Assembly (NCBI GenBank): GCA_900617975.1
Contig: UZAE01000174.1
Span: 1-31,812, forward strand
Direction: 5' to 3'
Source: Rodentolepis nana
Taxonomy: Eukaryota > Platyhelminthes > Cestoda > Cyclophyllidea > Hymenolepididae
Length of the DNA: 31,812 bases
The notes under the pieces are model-generated. The model was not told where the DNA came from. It did not search any database and saw only the letters and a program-made list of their open reading frames with translations. Positions 13,501-23,500 of this stretch are shown here, in pieces; position 1 is the first letter of the stretch; every line of letters starts with the position of its first letter. The translations under genes and the position numbers were made by a program.

Positions 13501-15163
13501 GATATCGCTTCGAAGTGCTATTCGTGCATTGGTAGGAGTAGATACTGTCGTTTGATCTTAAAAATTCCAATTGAATGCATAGAAAATACAGCGCTTCATT
13601 TTAGTAGCATCTCCGAATATTTACTGCGTTTTCTTTGTAGGCGGCTCAAAAACCATCTGTTGATAATGTAACGACTGGTACGGCAACTCCTGGACCAACG
13701 ACACACGTCTCCAAGGCAATTATTACTCCTACGCAACCGTCTACAGCACCTTCGACAACTCCTGGTAAGTATATCTTGAAAAATCGTATGTTTCATGGTC
13801 AATTAAAATGCATCTCCTAATCTCGTCATCATCATATGTTTTTCTATTACAGCTACTGATGCCTCACAATCATCTATTATTGCTCATTCACGGGCCCGAC
13901 GAGCGGCCAAAGATCGTGTCCCTACAGGAAAGCTTAACACGAATGATGTTCTTGCTGCTGCTAAACAACTCGAGCAGAGTGCGCTAGCGTGTAATACAGA
14001 TGGTACCATGCCAGTGACTTCAATTCTTCCCTCTGACCCAATCCCCAGGGTAATTTTCCATCATTATAAAACATATTTTACTGAAATTGTATGAGTAGCA
14101 ATTATTATTTTAATGTTATAGCCTACAACACGAGTTCTCAGATCTACTATTTTAAATACCACCCCTATAACCAATACCAATAACAATAATAATAGCAACG
14201 AAGCGGCAGTTAGCAATGGAAACGGTCATAGACGCGTTTCACCAGCGCAGTTCTCTACTTCCCCTGCTACAATCAATAAACCTGCAGATCAACGATATAA
14301 TTGGCGCGAGGTAAGCTGTTCATTTTCCTTCCCCCTTGCACCCAAGTTTTATTGTATAATCCCCTCTGGTCATTTGTTTGATTGAATCAACTACCTAAAT
14401 GCATTATCAGTAGCACACGTCGGTTTCTCTCAGGACTCATCTGATGAAAATGACTTGACAACAAGTGATGACCATCAAACGGAGGTATTCTAAACCAGCA
14501 TAATATATAACTCTAGTTTGTGATTTATTATAATCCCCAACAATATCTAACTATCTCTCTTCTTTAAGTGGTAAAAGGGTAAAGCCAAAACAAAATTTGT
14601 TTATTTTGTATTAACATGCTGTTAGGATATGAATTTGTTTATTTTTTAATTCTGCTCTATTAGAATCTCGACTATCGAATGCTGTATGAAGAGGAGAGAA
14701 GTGAAAAAGAGGGACTTAAGCGGACTCTCGATCAGCTCAGTCAGGAAATCCATATGCTTCGTTCTGAGCTCGCTAGACTTCACATCTCCAATTCGAACCC
14801 TGCCAACGCGACGTCACCAAGGTCCTCCGTCGATTCCTCTACTGTGAGTTTTTACAAGTTTTTTAAATCTGTTTCAGAATGCTCCATTGTCTATGTTCAT
14901 GCTATCTTCTTCCTATCCTCGATTTTTAGTCTCGTCCAGGCACTCTGGAGTATTATGAAAATCAAGCTAAGGTACGAATGTTTACTCTTACAAATTATGT
15001 GTTTGAATCTAACTTGGGTTATCGATTAAGTTAGAGTCTATCTCGCTGTTATTTTTGATTTTAGGAGATAGAGCGACTACGTGCTGATAATGCCCGAATG
15101 GCGGATGAGAACAAGTCTCTTATTCGTGTTATCAGCAAGCTTTCTGCCCGTTCTTCCACATAG
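1319..15163 (+). CDS. PPP1R12A: Myosin phosphatase targeting subunit (MYPT/PPP1R12 family), 5'-partial, 22 exons
   Basis: Regulatory subunit that brings protein phosphatase 1 to myosin light chain (family knowledge). Exons: 1319-1522, 4496-4718, 6726-6788, 6891-6967, 8271-8686, 8760-8881, 9079-9167, 9257-9292, 10808-11048, 11451-11516, 12536-12586, 12940-13038, 13147-13221, 13313-13360, 13439-13531, 13641-13764, 13853-14049, 14122-14310, 14434-14484, 14664-14843, 14930-14971, 15065-15163. Each is bounded by AG and GT, and all phases agree, giving 927 codons then TAG. Order: ankyrin repeats (GWTPLHAAAHW), acidic linker, RRSTQG inhibitory site, DSSDEN block, C-terminal coiled coil ending [13 protein letters not shown]. 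The first base at 1319 completes a codon from an exon outside the window, so the RVxF PP1-docking motif and first ankyrin repeats are absent here. PPP1R12A, B and C cannot be told apart; the symbol denotes the family. The MYPT3/TIMAP branch is excluded by the RRSTQG site and C-terminus. Confidence 0.93.
1986..3274 (-). mobile_element. Mariner transposon (mellifera-like), inside a MYPT intron
   Basis: About 1.29 kb, the usual mariner length. The ends are imperfect inverted repeats: left TTAGGTTGGCAACTAAGTCA, right (reverse complement) TTGGGTGGGCAAATAAGTCA, with three mismatches in these 20 bases. Both then continue TTGCCG. It is flanked by TA at 1984-1985 and 3275-3276, the mariner target duplication. 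The transposase lies on the minus strand, antisense to MYPT. The TIR and the transposase C-terminus fit the mellifera subfamily as I remember it. Confidence 0.93.
2060..3092 (-). pseudogene. Mariner transposase, broken by a frameshift and an in-frame stop
   Basis: DDE-type transposase of the Tc1/mariner superfamily, in two frames. The N-terminal part (start at 3092, MKEQDVHFRHILLYYF) holds the helix-turn-helix DNA-binding region. The C-terminal part (2719 down to 2060) holds the catalytic D,D34D triad: GDEKW, HDNARPH and APSDYHLF with exactly 34 residues between the last two Asp. The frame is lost near 2785-2791 (best explained as a 2-base deletion), and the restored frame then meets a TAG at 2749-2747 where the family usually has Trp. 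All three catalytic Asp remain, so decay looks moderate. It cannot make a full transposase as it stands. Confidence 0.9.
3277..4495 (+). other. MYPT intron sequence downstream of the mariner
   Basis: No coding exon recognised. An open frame at 3823-4080 has no family resemblance and no matching splice signals. Confidence 0.6.
4496..6788 (+). CDS. PPP1R12A: MYPT exons: last ankyrin repeats
   Basis: Exons 4496-4718 and 6726-6788, split by a 2.0-kb intron. The first encodes two ankyrin repeat units with TALHIAAAKGYSDVLEILL and GWTPLHAAAHWAKEK; the second closes the block with NQTIYDVADRSV, like the GQTAFDVADED segment of MYPT1. In known MYPT structures this part of the ankyrin stack wraps around the PP1 catalytic subunit. 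Both exons leave in phase 0. Confidence 0.92.
4719..6725 (+). other. MYPT intron, 2.0 kb
   Basis: Bounded by ACT|GTAAGT and TTTTTCAG. Contains a 14-base G run at 5413-5426. A GC-richer block at about 5690-5890 is open on the minus strand for 64 codons, but I recognise nothing in it. Confidence 0.7.
5413..5426 (+). repeat. Poly-G run of 14
   Basis: Uninterrupted G14 within an AT-rich MYPT intron. Confidence 0.95.
6799..6810 (+). repeat. Poly-C run of 12
   Basis: Uninterrupted C12 inside the 102-base intron 6789-6890, starting 10 bases after the donor. Confidence 0.95.
7959..7971 (+). repeat. Poly-G run of 13
   Basis: Uninterrupted G13 within an intron, followed by a G/T-rich stretch. Confidence 0.95.
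8149..8186 (+). other. Candidate alternative MYPT exon
   Basis: Starts with ATG directly after an AG (ATTAGCAG|ATG) and ends at AAAAG|GTATAG. It encodes MSSSKSSIKTNK plus two bases, which join exon 8271 in frame to give R-A-N-D-E. It could be an exon used instead of 6891-6967, because both enter in phase 0 and leave in phase 2. Or it could be an alternative first exon giving a form without ankyrin repeats. Expression is not shown. Confidence 0.3.
8271..8686 (+). CDS. PPP1R12A: MYPT exon: large acidic low-complexity linker
   Basis: The largest exon of the gene (416 bases; enters in phase 2, leaves in phase 1). It encodes a strongly charged segment rich in Glu, Asp and Lys (EEKEDEEERTEAAEE) followed by KEKEKVILLQKEKEKTQQQQ, then PRRPHSPIMKAPEK. 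It is equivalent in position to the acidic linker after the ankyrin repeats in vertebrate MYPT1 and should be disordered or a lone charged helix. No catalytic motif is seen or expected. Confidence 0.88.
9347..9371 (+). repeat. CT dinucleotide repeat
   Basis: About 12 TC units with one A interruption at 9361. Confidence 0.9.
10670..10744 (+). other. Candidate cassette exon of MYPT
   Basis: 75 bases after ACTGGCAG, keeping the gene's phase (enters and leaves phase 2). It encodes MPPSPQSYLDGSPLIAHMNQ followed by PQSNQ, a Pro/Ser/Gln-rich peptide typical of this linker. The donor (CCA|GTACAA) is weak and the pyrimidine tract is poor. Confidence 0.25.
10808..11048 (+). CDS. PPP1R12A: MYPT exon carrying the inhibitory phosphorylation motif RRSTQG
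   Basis: Encodes LAPARSEETEAQRSSKAR followed by RSTRRSTQGIANDVLEEA. It aligns with LTPVRDEESESQRKARSRQ and RRSTQGVTLTDLQEAE of human MYPT1. The Thr in RRSTQG corresponds to human Thr696, where ROCK and related kinases phosphorylate the subunit and inhibit the phosphatase (family knowledge). The rest of the exon is a Ser/Thr/Val-rich tail. The preceding codon is completed across the splice from 9292, giving R-I-S-A-V-L. Confidence 0.93.
11049..11450 (+). other. MYPT intron, 402 bases
   Basis: Bounded by CCAG|GTAAGA and CTGTTTTCAG. I see nothing further in it. Confidence 0.7.
11451..13531 (+). CDS. PPP1R12A: Six consecutive short in-frame MYPT exons of the disordered linker
   Basis: Exons 11451-11516, 12536-12586, 12940-13038, 13147-13221, 13313-13360 and 13439-13531 all begin and end in phase 0, with lengths of 66, 51, 99, 75, 48 and 93 bases. 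Each could be skipped without breaking the frame. They encode basic, Ser- and Pro-rich stretches (GGGKTSKKLSFKSLIAKFEE; PSLQLQPPPQSKNSPRQK). KKLSF and RPLRHAF-type basic sites are possible kinase or binding sites. I recognise no domain. Confidence 0.8.
11517..12535 (+). other. MYPT intron, 1.0 kb
   Basis: Opens with TATGC and a pyrimidine-rich stretch holding a C14 run at 11546-11559; a C9 run lies at 12167-12175. No exon recognised. Confidence 0.7.
11546..11559 (+). repeat. Poly-C run of 14
   Basis: Uninterrupted C14, 29 bases after the donor at 11517. Confidence 0.95.
13087..13096 (+). repeat. Poly-C run of 10
   Basis: C10 inside the 108-base intron 13039-13146. Confidence 0.95.
13641..14484 (+). 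CDS. PPP1R12A: MYPT exons: Thr/Asn-rich linker, degenerate phospho-motif and acidic DSSDEN block
   Basis: Exons 13641-13764, 13853-14049, 14122-14310 and 14434-14484. The first is Thr/Pro-rich. The second contains SRARRAAKDRVPTGK and NDVLAAAKQL, which resembles the RRSTQG exon. The third has an Asn run (TNTNNNNNSNE) and RRVS, a PKA/PKG-type consensus. The last begins DSSDENDLTTSDD, like DSDENEQEQQSD that follows the second ROCK site (Thr853) in human MYPT1; the RRSTGV site itself is not found before it. Confidence 0.85.
14664..15163 (+). CDS. PPP1R12A: MYPT C-terminal coiled coil
   Basis: Exons 14664-14843, 14930-14971 and 15065-15163. They encode LDYRMLYEEERSEKEGLKR and heptad-like LSQEIHMLRSELARLH, a Ser-rich break, then IERLRADNARMADENKSLIR running into [11 protein letters not shown] and TAG at 15161-15163. 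The end matches [23 protein letters not shown] of MYPT1, which binds cGMP-dependent protein kinase and related partners in vertebrates. There is no additional leucine zipper after the stop. Confidence 0.92.
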
Positions 15164-16960
15164 CTGAGAAGAATTGAAAATTGATGTTGATTTCTATATT
15201 GTGCTTCTTTCAGACCTTTCTCAAAAGCCATTCTCTTATGATCGCCTTTGTATATATTTGAAAAAACTGAAGCGAGTCCGATACTAATTACGTTGATAAA
15301 AAATCACGCTTTCTTCTTCGCAGTGTATGCTGTTTTCTCGTTTATCTCGTGTATCTTCCTTCAAATCTCATGCTTCTCTATCTCACCCTTAAATTGTTTT
15401 CTTCCGTCTCTGAAATCGCGTGTACTCTGATATATGCAGGAGTGCTTTCTCTATGACCCCTATTCATCTGTCTCGCACACGAACAAACGTCTCTTTTATA
15501 GACTCGAGATACATTAGACACAGTTCCCTGGAAATGTGGTTGACTACTTTATTGCACTGTAGATGTGGGAATTTTGCTCAGTCATTGAATGTTGCGTAGG
15601 AAGATTCTTGTAAAGATGTCATCAGTCTAACCTCTAACGGCCCTCGCTATGAAATTGGATGTGGGGTGTCAAAACGACATCTAGAAGTAAAGTTAAGGTT
15701 AACGTTGTGCCATAGTGTTTTTGGCTTGTAATCTTCATTTCCGATGCTTATTTAATGATTATGGCACTGGAAGTGTGCGCTGCAAGATGATGTTTTATAG
15801 CATCCTTATAATAGTTTCTTTTGTCAACAGTTGAAGCCTTTACTAAAAATGAGTTACGTCTAACTTATTATTTGACTAGAGGTTGTAAACCTAAGTCAAG
15901 GTAAATGCGAAAGACCTGACGAATATACCACTTCTTTATTAGTTACTTGTTGCCTGCGTGACTGATCAATAAGTTTATTGGATTTGTGCAGATGAATATA
16001 GATACATTTGGTCCCAAAAACGTGCTTGCTGGCTGACTGTTGTGGTAACTCGTGATTCCATTTTAGATTTATATTGAGAAGGAAAAAAAGCGTTTGAACT
16101 CAATAGAGGAGCGGAATTCAGGCATCAAGGCAGGCAATTCATCAGCAAACGGATGTAATACGTTAGATATGACAAAATTCGTGAATGTCCTCTTATGAAT
16201 GGTAAGCGGCGGTCTTATGAATCTTAATGAATTTTTAAATCATTACGGTGAATATGGAAGCTGGAGGGTTTGACAATTGTCATTAACCTAACTAGAAAGA
16301 GTGTAAAATGAGTATTAAAGAATTAAAAATATCGCATATCTTAAAAATGCTAAAACTTTAGCATGTTATCTTATTGGAAGATTACCTACCAACTTCACAT
16401 CTTTTAAGTAAACACAATAGATAAGGCTACCGAATACCCAAGCTCATAAAATATTTCAACATAAAGTATGATAGTTCCCTTTAGATAATGTTAAAAATAG
16501 AGTTCATGATTTGTAAAGCGAATGCTCGATTAATGATTAGAGAGATTATAGTAAAATGTAGATAAGGGATAAGTCAATCTATTTATTGCCCAAACTGGTA
16601 TTTAATTTATCTAATGAAACCATTTAATATGCTTAAAACCTTTTAATAACTATAATTTTTTGATATTCTAAAAAATAAATAGGTTTACAAAATCAATGTT
16701 GTAATATCGACAATAAGTTTAGTCACCATGTTAACCTAATACGATGGTGTCAAACGTAATTAATAAATTAAATATTTATGCATTCTTTAACGTATTAACA
16801 TTTATTTTTGACTAAACTGTCAAGGTGATACTATTGTTTGTATTTTACAATTAATGGAACTCTAGCCCTCTAAAGTGACACGCGGCTTTTTGTAGTTGCT
16901 TTTCTATGCTTCACTTTTATAGAGCGTGTAAATATTTGCATTATATTATTTTTCAATACC
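15164..16960 (+). other. Intergenic spacer: MYPT 3' UTR and FLVCR upstream region
   Basis: No coding sequence recognised. The part after 16280 is very AT-rich. AATAAA hexamers occur at 16674-16679 and 16762-16767, but such hexamers are expected by chance here and lie 1.5 kb past the MYPT stop, so the poly(A) site is not fixed. No promoter element is clear ahead of the FLVCR ATG. Confidence 0.6.
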
Positions 16961-17587
16961 ATGGACTCTGAGTCAACAGTAAAAAATGTAAAATCAAAAA
17001 ATGACGTCGATACTTTTGTTCCCGTTGTTGTAAAAGCTCGATGGTGGATGCTGACGCTGTTTTGCACGGTTACATTACTAAATGCATTTCAGTGGTTGCA
17101 TATTAATATTGTTGCCCCTGACTCTGTTTTTTTCTGGAATGGGTCATTACCAGGTAGATATTTAGCCTTTTCATACGAATTCAAATCGTTTCATTTTTAT
17201 GATGTAAATCATTATATTGTAGAATCTAAACAGGGCAAGGATTTAGCGATTGCATGGCTCTCCATGATGTACATGCTTGTCTATATTCCAATGATTGTAC
17301 CTGCGACATGGCTTCTCAATCACTATGGTCTTCGGGTGTCAATTCTAATTGGCGCCGGTTTGAATGCACTTGGGGCTTGGATTAAGTGCCTTTCGATGGA
17401 GTTGTCTCAGCCTTATGGTGTCGATACAACTTCGGCTACTGCTTCGTTTCCTCTCCTCATGGTCGGACAATTTGTTTGTGCTTCAGGTCAAGTCTTTCTT
17501 CTCGGAGTTCCTGCTCAACTGGCTTCTACATGGTTTGGAAAGTCCGAGCTCGCTCTGGCTACCGCCATCGGCGTATTTGGAAACCAA
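16961..17587 (+). CDS. FLVCR: FLVCR exon 1: N-terminus to TM5
   Basis: 209 codons. A short polar N-terminus (about 25 residues) precedes TM1 at roughly 28-50. Residues 51-94 form an unusually long TM1-TM2 loop with an N-glycosylation sequon, NGS, at 60-62. TM2 spans about 95-118, TM3 about 125-146 and TM4 about 163-183. Trp45 in the FQW motif and Gln177 in SGQVF line up with residues reported to contact choline in human FLVCR1/2. The exon ends at GNQ|GTATGT. Confidence 0.92.
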
Positions 17588-20500
17588 GTATGTGAAATAA
17601 TTTAGTATATGAAATATAGTATGATAAGCCACACGAATAGCGTAAGCTTCACTTGAATAAAATTAACTAAGTGTTCTTAATTTTAATTGATGAGATAGTT
17701 TTTCCACTTTTACAATACTTCATTATTGATTATCTATCTGTTTACTCTCAGTGGTTATATTATTTCGCGTTTTATAACTCTAACGACATGTTGACTATCA
17801 ATATTCGAAATTTTTAGATGTGAATATTGCTACTTATTACGTAAATTTGGTTTTTTAAATTCCTATCGTCAAATCGAGCTGGACAGAAAGTCCATGAAGC
17901 ACCTTCTGTGTTATATGATTTTTTGTTTCATGGACACCCATGGTTTTGAAATGTTGAGACCAATTTATGTACATGGAAGCGTTTGAACTATTTGTGGATT
18001 TGTATTTCCGTTCCATACGCGTTAGAAAATTTTAATTCTTCTAATATCGTTAGAAAGTGTTTTTGATTTAACGATCTATAAAGTGTCTAATTGACCCGAG
18101 TTGAAGTACGTCAAATCATCTCAATGCATCTCGAGCCATCAATTATTTGAATGATTGGTAATAAAATAATATTCATTGATTTCTTTTAATTAATTTCGAA
18201 AAATAGGTATTTGCGTATAACAAAATATGAAACTATAATGCATTTGTAATGCTTTATCCATTAATAAACCATAAAGCATGGCAACTTTTAACTTACTCAG
18301 ATAAAAACTTTCGTTAAGGACTCATTCAGCAACTTTATTATAGATTAGAGTTGTTTTGTGCCTAACCGACATATATTCTTTGTGTTATTTTAATGCTATA
18401 ATTTATAACAAAATATGAACCAGCTCTATTTATTCATCTATTAATATTTTATTTTGATTTTATCATTATAATCTAGTTATTTGGGGTGCATTTTGCATTT
18501 AAGCCTTCTAAATTATTTGTTTCACTGGCCTCAAAATTGTATTCAGCTCCTTTTACACACAAAAGCATTCATTAGATTGGAATAGTTGACAGTTGAATAC
18601 AACGGCAAAAGCGTGATCAAATTAATTTGTCCAAATTTAATTCTTATTAGCATTCATGTCTACGTTTAGTCATTACCTTCTTCGAATATATCTATTCCCA
18701 TTCCATGTGTGCTCACAATTTTATCCTTTTTGCTTACAATAATAATCAATTGCAATTTCTGGTTCATACATTTTTTTCTAATCTGCGCCAGGCTTCACTG
18801 CTGTATGGAAAATATTTCTATCGTTCTTCTACGTTGTTCATTCCTCATTCAGAGATCCAATTTTCACTTCATTCCTACTTTATAGTTCTTTAAACTGTTT
18901 AAATCTCAATTTTTCTAAACATTGCAAGCTCATGCCATCTGGAAAGCGTGCGGTGGGTTGCTACACGAAAAAGCCTTGCCTCGTTTTCTGGGAAAATTCC
19001 TCAGTGTGGAATGGCTCCCAAATTTAACAAAGCTATCTCAATAATATTGGTGAAACAGCGCATGACGTGGAATGCGTTTGTTAAGGTTGTGATGATCATG
19101 ATAAAATCGATGTATATGGCATGAGGAACCTAGCCCAGAGCCTAGTCATTTAATGTAGTCTTTAGTTTGCTAACCATGAAATGACAATTGATGGCTGATC
19201 ATCTGAAGAGTCTCTGTGCTCATGGCCTCATTTATTCCCTAACACGATCAGTATCGCGTTGTGCGTTTCGAAATTCTCAAGTGCACATGTAATTGACTGG
19301 GTTAACAGTGTTAGTGTTGTATTCTCCACAAGGTTTAGAGTGAAACGAAGAACAGACAAGTCCAATAGGAAACGAGACTGCAGTCAATATTTATTTGGTT
19401 TGTGCACATATTGGGTTGTACACATTTTTATAAGGAGCCTAGTTCCAAGTCTATCCTGATATTAACTTTTAGTAATTGCATTCCCAGGTTTACATGCGAG
19501 AATACACAGGGTATGTGTACAGCTTTATGATCAACCATACAACCCATATTTACATTTATCATGTTATGATATTAATTAGCTTTTAATTTGTCAGACCTCA
19601 CCAGAATGTGCTTTTGATAGAAATTTCAATTTAAGTTTTAATCATGTTTTACTGATTGGCAACAGCATCCCTGATTACTTGTCTACAATTTAGCCTTATG
19701 AAGCAAAATTTTATTCTCATACGAAAAATAAGAAAGTCTTTATTTAAATTCAGTTATTACGAAATTGGCAATTAATCTGTTTTTTGAAACCATGCTTGTA
19801 AAATGAAAATTGTTACACAAAGTTATAAACCAACAATGATTCCTTTAGAAAGTGGAGCAATCGTTTAGTTTATTAGGCATTTTAATCGTTACAGCCCGCA
19901 GGGCGATGCTTAAGAGCAAATTTGATCTGTGGAAAGAGATGCGGCCTTTTTATGAAAGGTTCGGTTGTACTTTAAATTTGTAGAGTTAGATAAGTAGCGA
20001 ATTGTTGTCGGTTGCCGGGTTATTTAAGAATTTCTATATTTTCGAAGTGTCACCATATGCAGCGCTACTTACTTAACGCCTCCAATTGCTAACCAAAATG
20101 TTCAATATATATCGGGCTGCTAACGCCGAGTTTTGGATTGTCATAGGTCTCCATCCAACGTGCCAAAGTTAGATGTTGTGAGAGGATCGGAAGAGAGATT
20201 GGCTTTGCTGTAGGTACATATGGGAAGGCCGTTTATGTGCTAGCGGCTCATTGTCGAGGACTTGCCTTTGTGTTCTTAATTCAAGCAGAATAAAAATGGT
20301 TATCGGAACCTGGAATCTGTCTCGAATACTGATTAGTGATACCCTAATAAGTTGCAATTCCATTTGGATAACTTCAGTATGAAGCTCCACAAGCGTTTGT
20401 GTTGCTGAGGGCCTATCTGACTTCTTGTTATCGGGGTAATGCGTGTTTAGTTAGCTTGATATGACTCATTACATCAAAAAGTTTTGGATTTGTTAGTTTT

Positions 20501-23500
20501 CTCCCAAAATCTAATCACACTTTAAATTGCTCATAGTTTTAGTTTCTATCGCCATAAATAGGGTGTTTATTAGATATCCATTGGCAAAATTGACTTAGAC
20601 CAAGAGAAATAGATTAGATAAAGAGCAGTTAATTCAAAACATTTTATTTACTCAAGAAGGCCTGTGATATGGATATAGAGCGTTAATATTGCTAATATTT
20701 GGGGTATTTTATAGCTCCTGTCAGGAATAAATGCCAAACCGACGTTGGTGATTCTGTGATCAACTTTGAGGACACTTTGCAGCTTTGTTTGTTGGCCCGC
20801 AATCAGGGAAGACTATTATTTACCTTCAATTAATAAAGTCAAATAAGCAATTGAAATATATTTTCCATAGTGTAAGTAATCGGGGCAGAATAGGAGTTCA
20901 ATAGCTGGGAAGGGATTTTTACACCTTAATAGAATGTAAATAACAAGTTTGCTTTCGGAGTTCCAGAGTACTTTTTCTTGACCACCCTCCTCCTAATTCT
21001 TGCCCTAATTGGCCACATTTGACATTTCACTTATTCCAGTTTTTCCACATGGATTAGTGGTTGTAGCCTCTTTGCACTACATTGACAGTAATTATGCTGT
21101 TTGCTTTCAGTTGACATTTATAAAATTATTAATGCTATTTAAAATGCGAATAATTACATATATCTCCGATTTCCGAAATGATTTAAACTTGCTATCTTAA
21201 CGTATAAAGTTCGAGTCTGAAAATCTACAGAGTGCATATCTCGAATAATTTTGAGATTTTATTTCAGAAATGTACTTTTTGTCTTCGAATTGTCTAGGTC
21301 ACTTGCCAGAGGCAACACCACTCTTAGAAATACACTATTTTATGTGTTGCTTCAAGCTTTTCAGAAGTGACAACATAAAGGATGTACTATCCTTTGAGCA
21401 ACTTTCATGCCAAAAATCGAATATATATAGAACATTGCTACTCTAATTAACTGTTTACGCGTTTATAAAAATCTGGTTAATCAATCGTTCTTATGGAGTA
21501 GAATCTTTTGTGCTTGAGCCTTATGAGAATGCTACTGAATTATATGCTTTTAGGCTATATGACATTCATGAAACAGTTTCTTTATGTCTCATAATTTTAT
21601 ATAATATTTGTGCTAAGTTAATATCACAATCCTTTAACAACCCTCCCAAGATGATTACTGCCTCACTAACATGGCATACAGATTACCGTTCAGTGTAGGA
21701 AGGGAAATACAATCGATCAGCCAATAAAGGATCAATTTTAGAAACGAGAAGACACTGTGATTATGGTCATAGTGTCAACGAGGCTTGTTTATTTAAATAT
21801 TTAACTTTGAGTTGTATAATTTTACGCAATGAATGGTTCACATTTCAAAAATTCGAATTTCATGAATTGTCTACAAACTTTTCCATGTTTTTTGAATGAT
21901 ATTTCGATTGTTGATTCCTCTGTTAATTACTTTCTACCAAGTATTGGGAAGGTAAATTATTCTGCACGATATTAAACAACTTCACAACTCTCTGACATAG
22001 CAGAGCTAAGATGACAAAAATGTAGCACACGGCAATTTTCGTGAAGTGTCATTTGTCAGGATTATAGTCATGAACTGGTGGAATGTTTCCTCCTATTTGG
22101 TTCGCCTTGTAAACTTAATTCGACGAATAGAATATATAACGGCAGTGGAACAAATGAAGAGAACTATATGTATAAAATATTTATTTATATCAAATGGCAG
22201 GCGTCTTGATGGTTATCATTAGGCCTTTAGTTGACTTCAGGCTTCACAGAGGGGAAGGAACATCAAATTTAAAAAAGTCGAGAGGGGAGGAACAGAAGAG
22301 TGTTTCAAAGATGTGAGAGACAAATACAACGGTAGAAAAAAGGTGAGGTGAGTACTGTGGAAATAGTCAAATATGGCATAGAGTGAGGTGATGGTAGTTT
22401 GAAGTGAGAAGTCAACGGTCAGTTAATAGACTTTTTTGCCGTATGAATATACGTTGCCCAGGGTGCACCACTTGGAGGTAAGTCTATCACACATCCCATG
22501 GATAAAATATATGTGCTACACTATTAATCCACTTTTGCCATATCGGGAATGCTGCACAACTTTGAGGAAGAGGAAAATGATTTCTGTCATGTATATATCC
22601 TATTTTGATTATGCCATTTCAGGCTAATTAAGTTGTTTTGGTTTGACCTTTCAGGTCGGCTGTGCATTAGGGTTTGGTCTCCCGCCTTTGATGGTTCCTC
22701 CCGTAACAGAGACTACCGGAATCGACCAATTCGACAATGTTCGAAAGGGCTTCAGGATTATGTTCTATGGCGGTGCAGCTATCATGTCTCTCGATCTCAT
22801 TATTGTGGCCCTCTGTAAGTCACTATTTTAGATTCTTTTCTTTTTGCTAATGACAAATCATTAATTGGATAAAAACGGTGTCTTAAAAATCTCGTGGCTT
22901 CCAATATTTGATGTGATTTGAATCTCATTATTGAGGGTGATATAGGGCATTTCAACTACTCTCTTCTTTTGAACGATTAAAGTATCTTGCAAATAGGCAC
23001 TAAAAGTTCTTTTTGATCTCGAATTCAATGGTTTGATGATCTCATTGATTATGTCAGGTCAATAACTTCTCTGGCAACATTCACATACATTGGTAGCTTC
23101 ATATTTACCTTACGAATATGACTGATGTGACTCCTTGCCCTGAGGATATTTGGGCGATTAATGAATTATGAACATTAGCGAATGAAGTAAATACTGTAAA
23201 ATTTATACCACTTTGTGATAACCTTTGGGGATAATTCGAGTTGTTTGGTTCCTTTCCAAAATTAATGAAATACTTATTTGCCCTTACCACGAAATCATCT
23301 AGAGAAATGAAGAAAAATTTCGGAATAACATCAAAAGGAAAAATGTCGAGAGGGGGGGGGACAAAAGGGTGTCTCAAAAATGTAAAAGAGACAGACACAA
23401 AGGTAGAAAAAAAGCTGAGGTGAGTTCTGTGGAAATGATTGAATATGACATGGAGTCAGGTCATGGTAGTTTGAAGTCAGATTAATGGACCTTTTTGCCG

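Noticed and set aside
22441..22494. Donor-like GGAGGTAAGTC in the repeats, considered as a spliced-leader RNA gene
   Set aside because: No Sm-binding site or snRNA-like stem follows, copies are not tandem, and the family behaves like a retroelement with target duplications.
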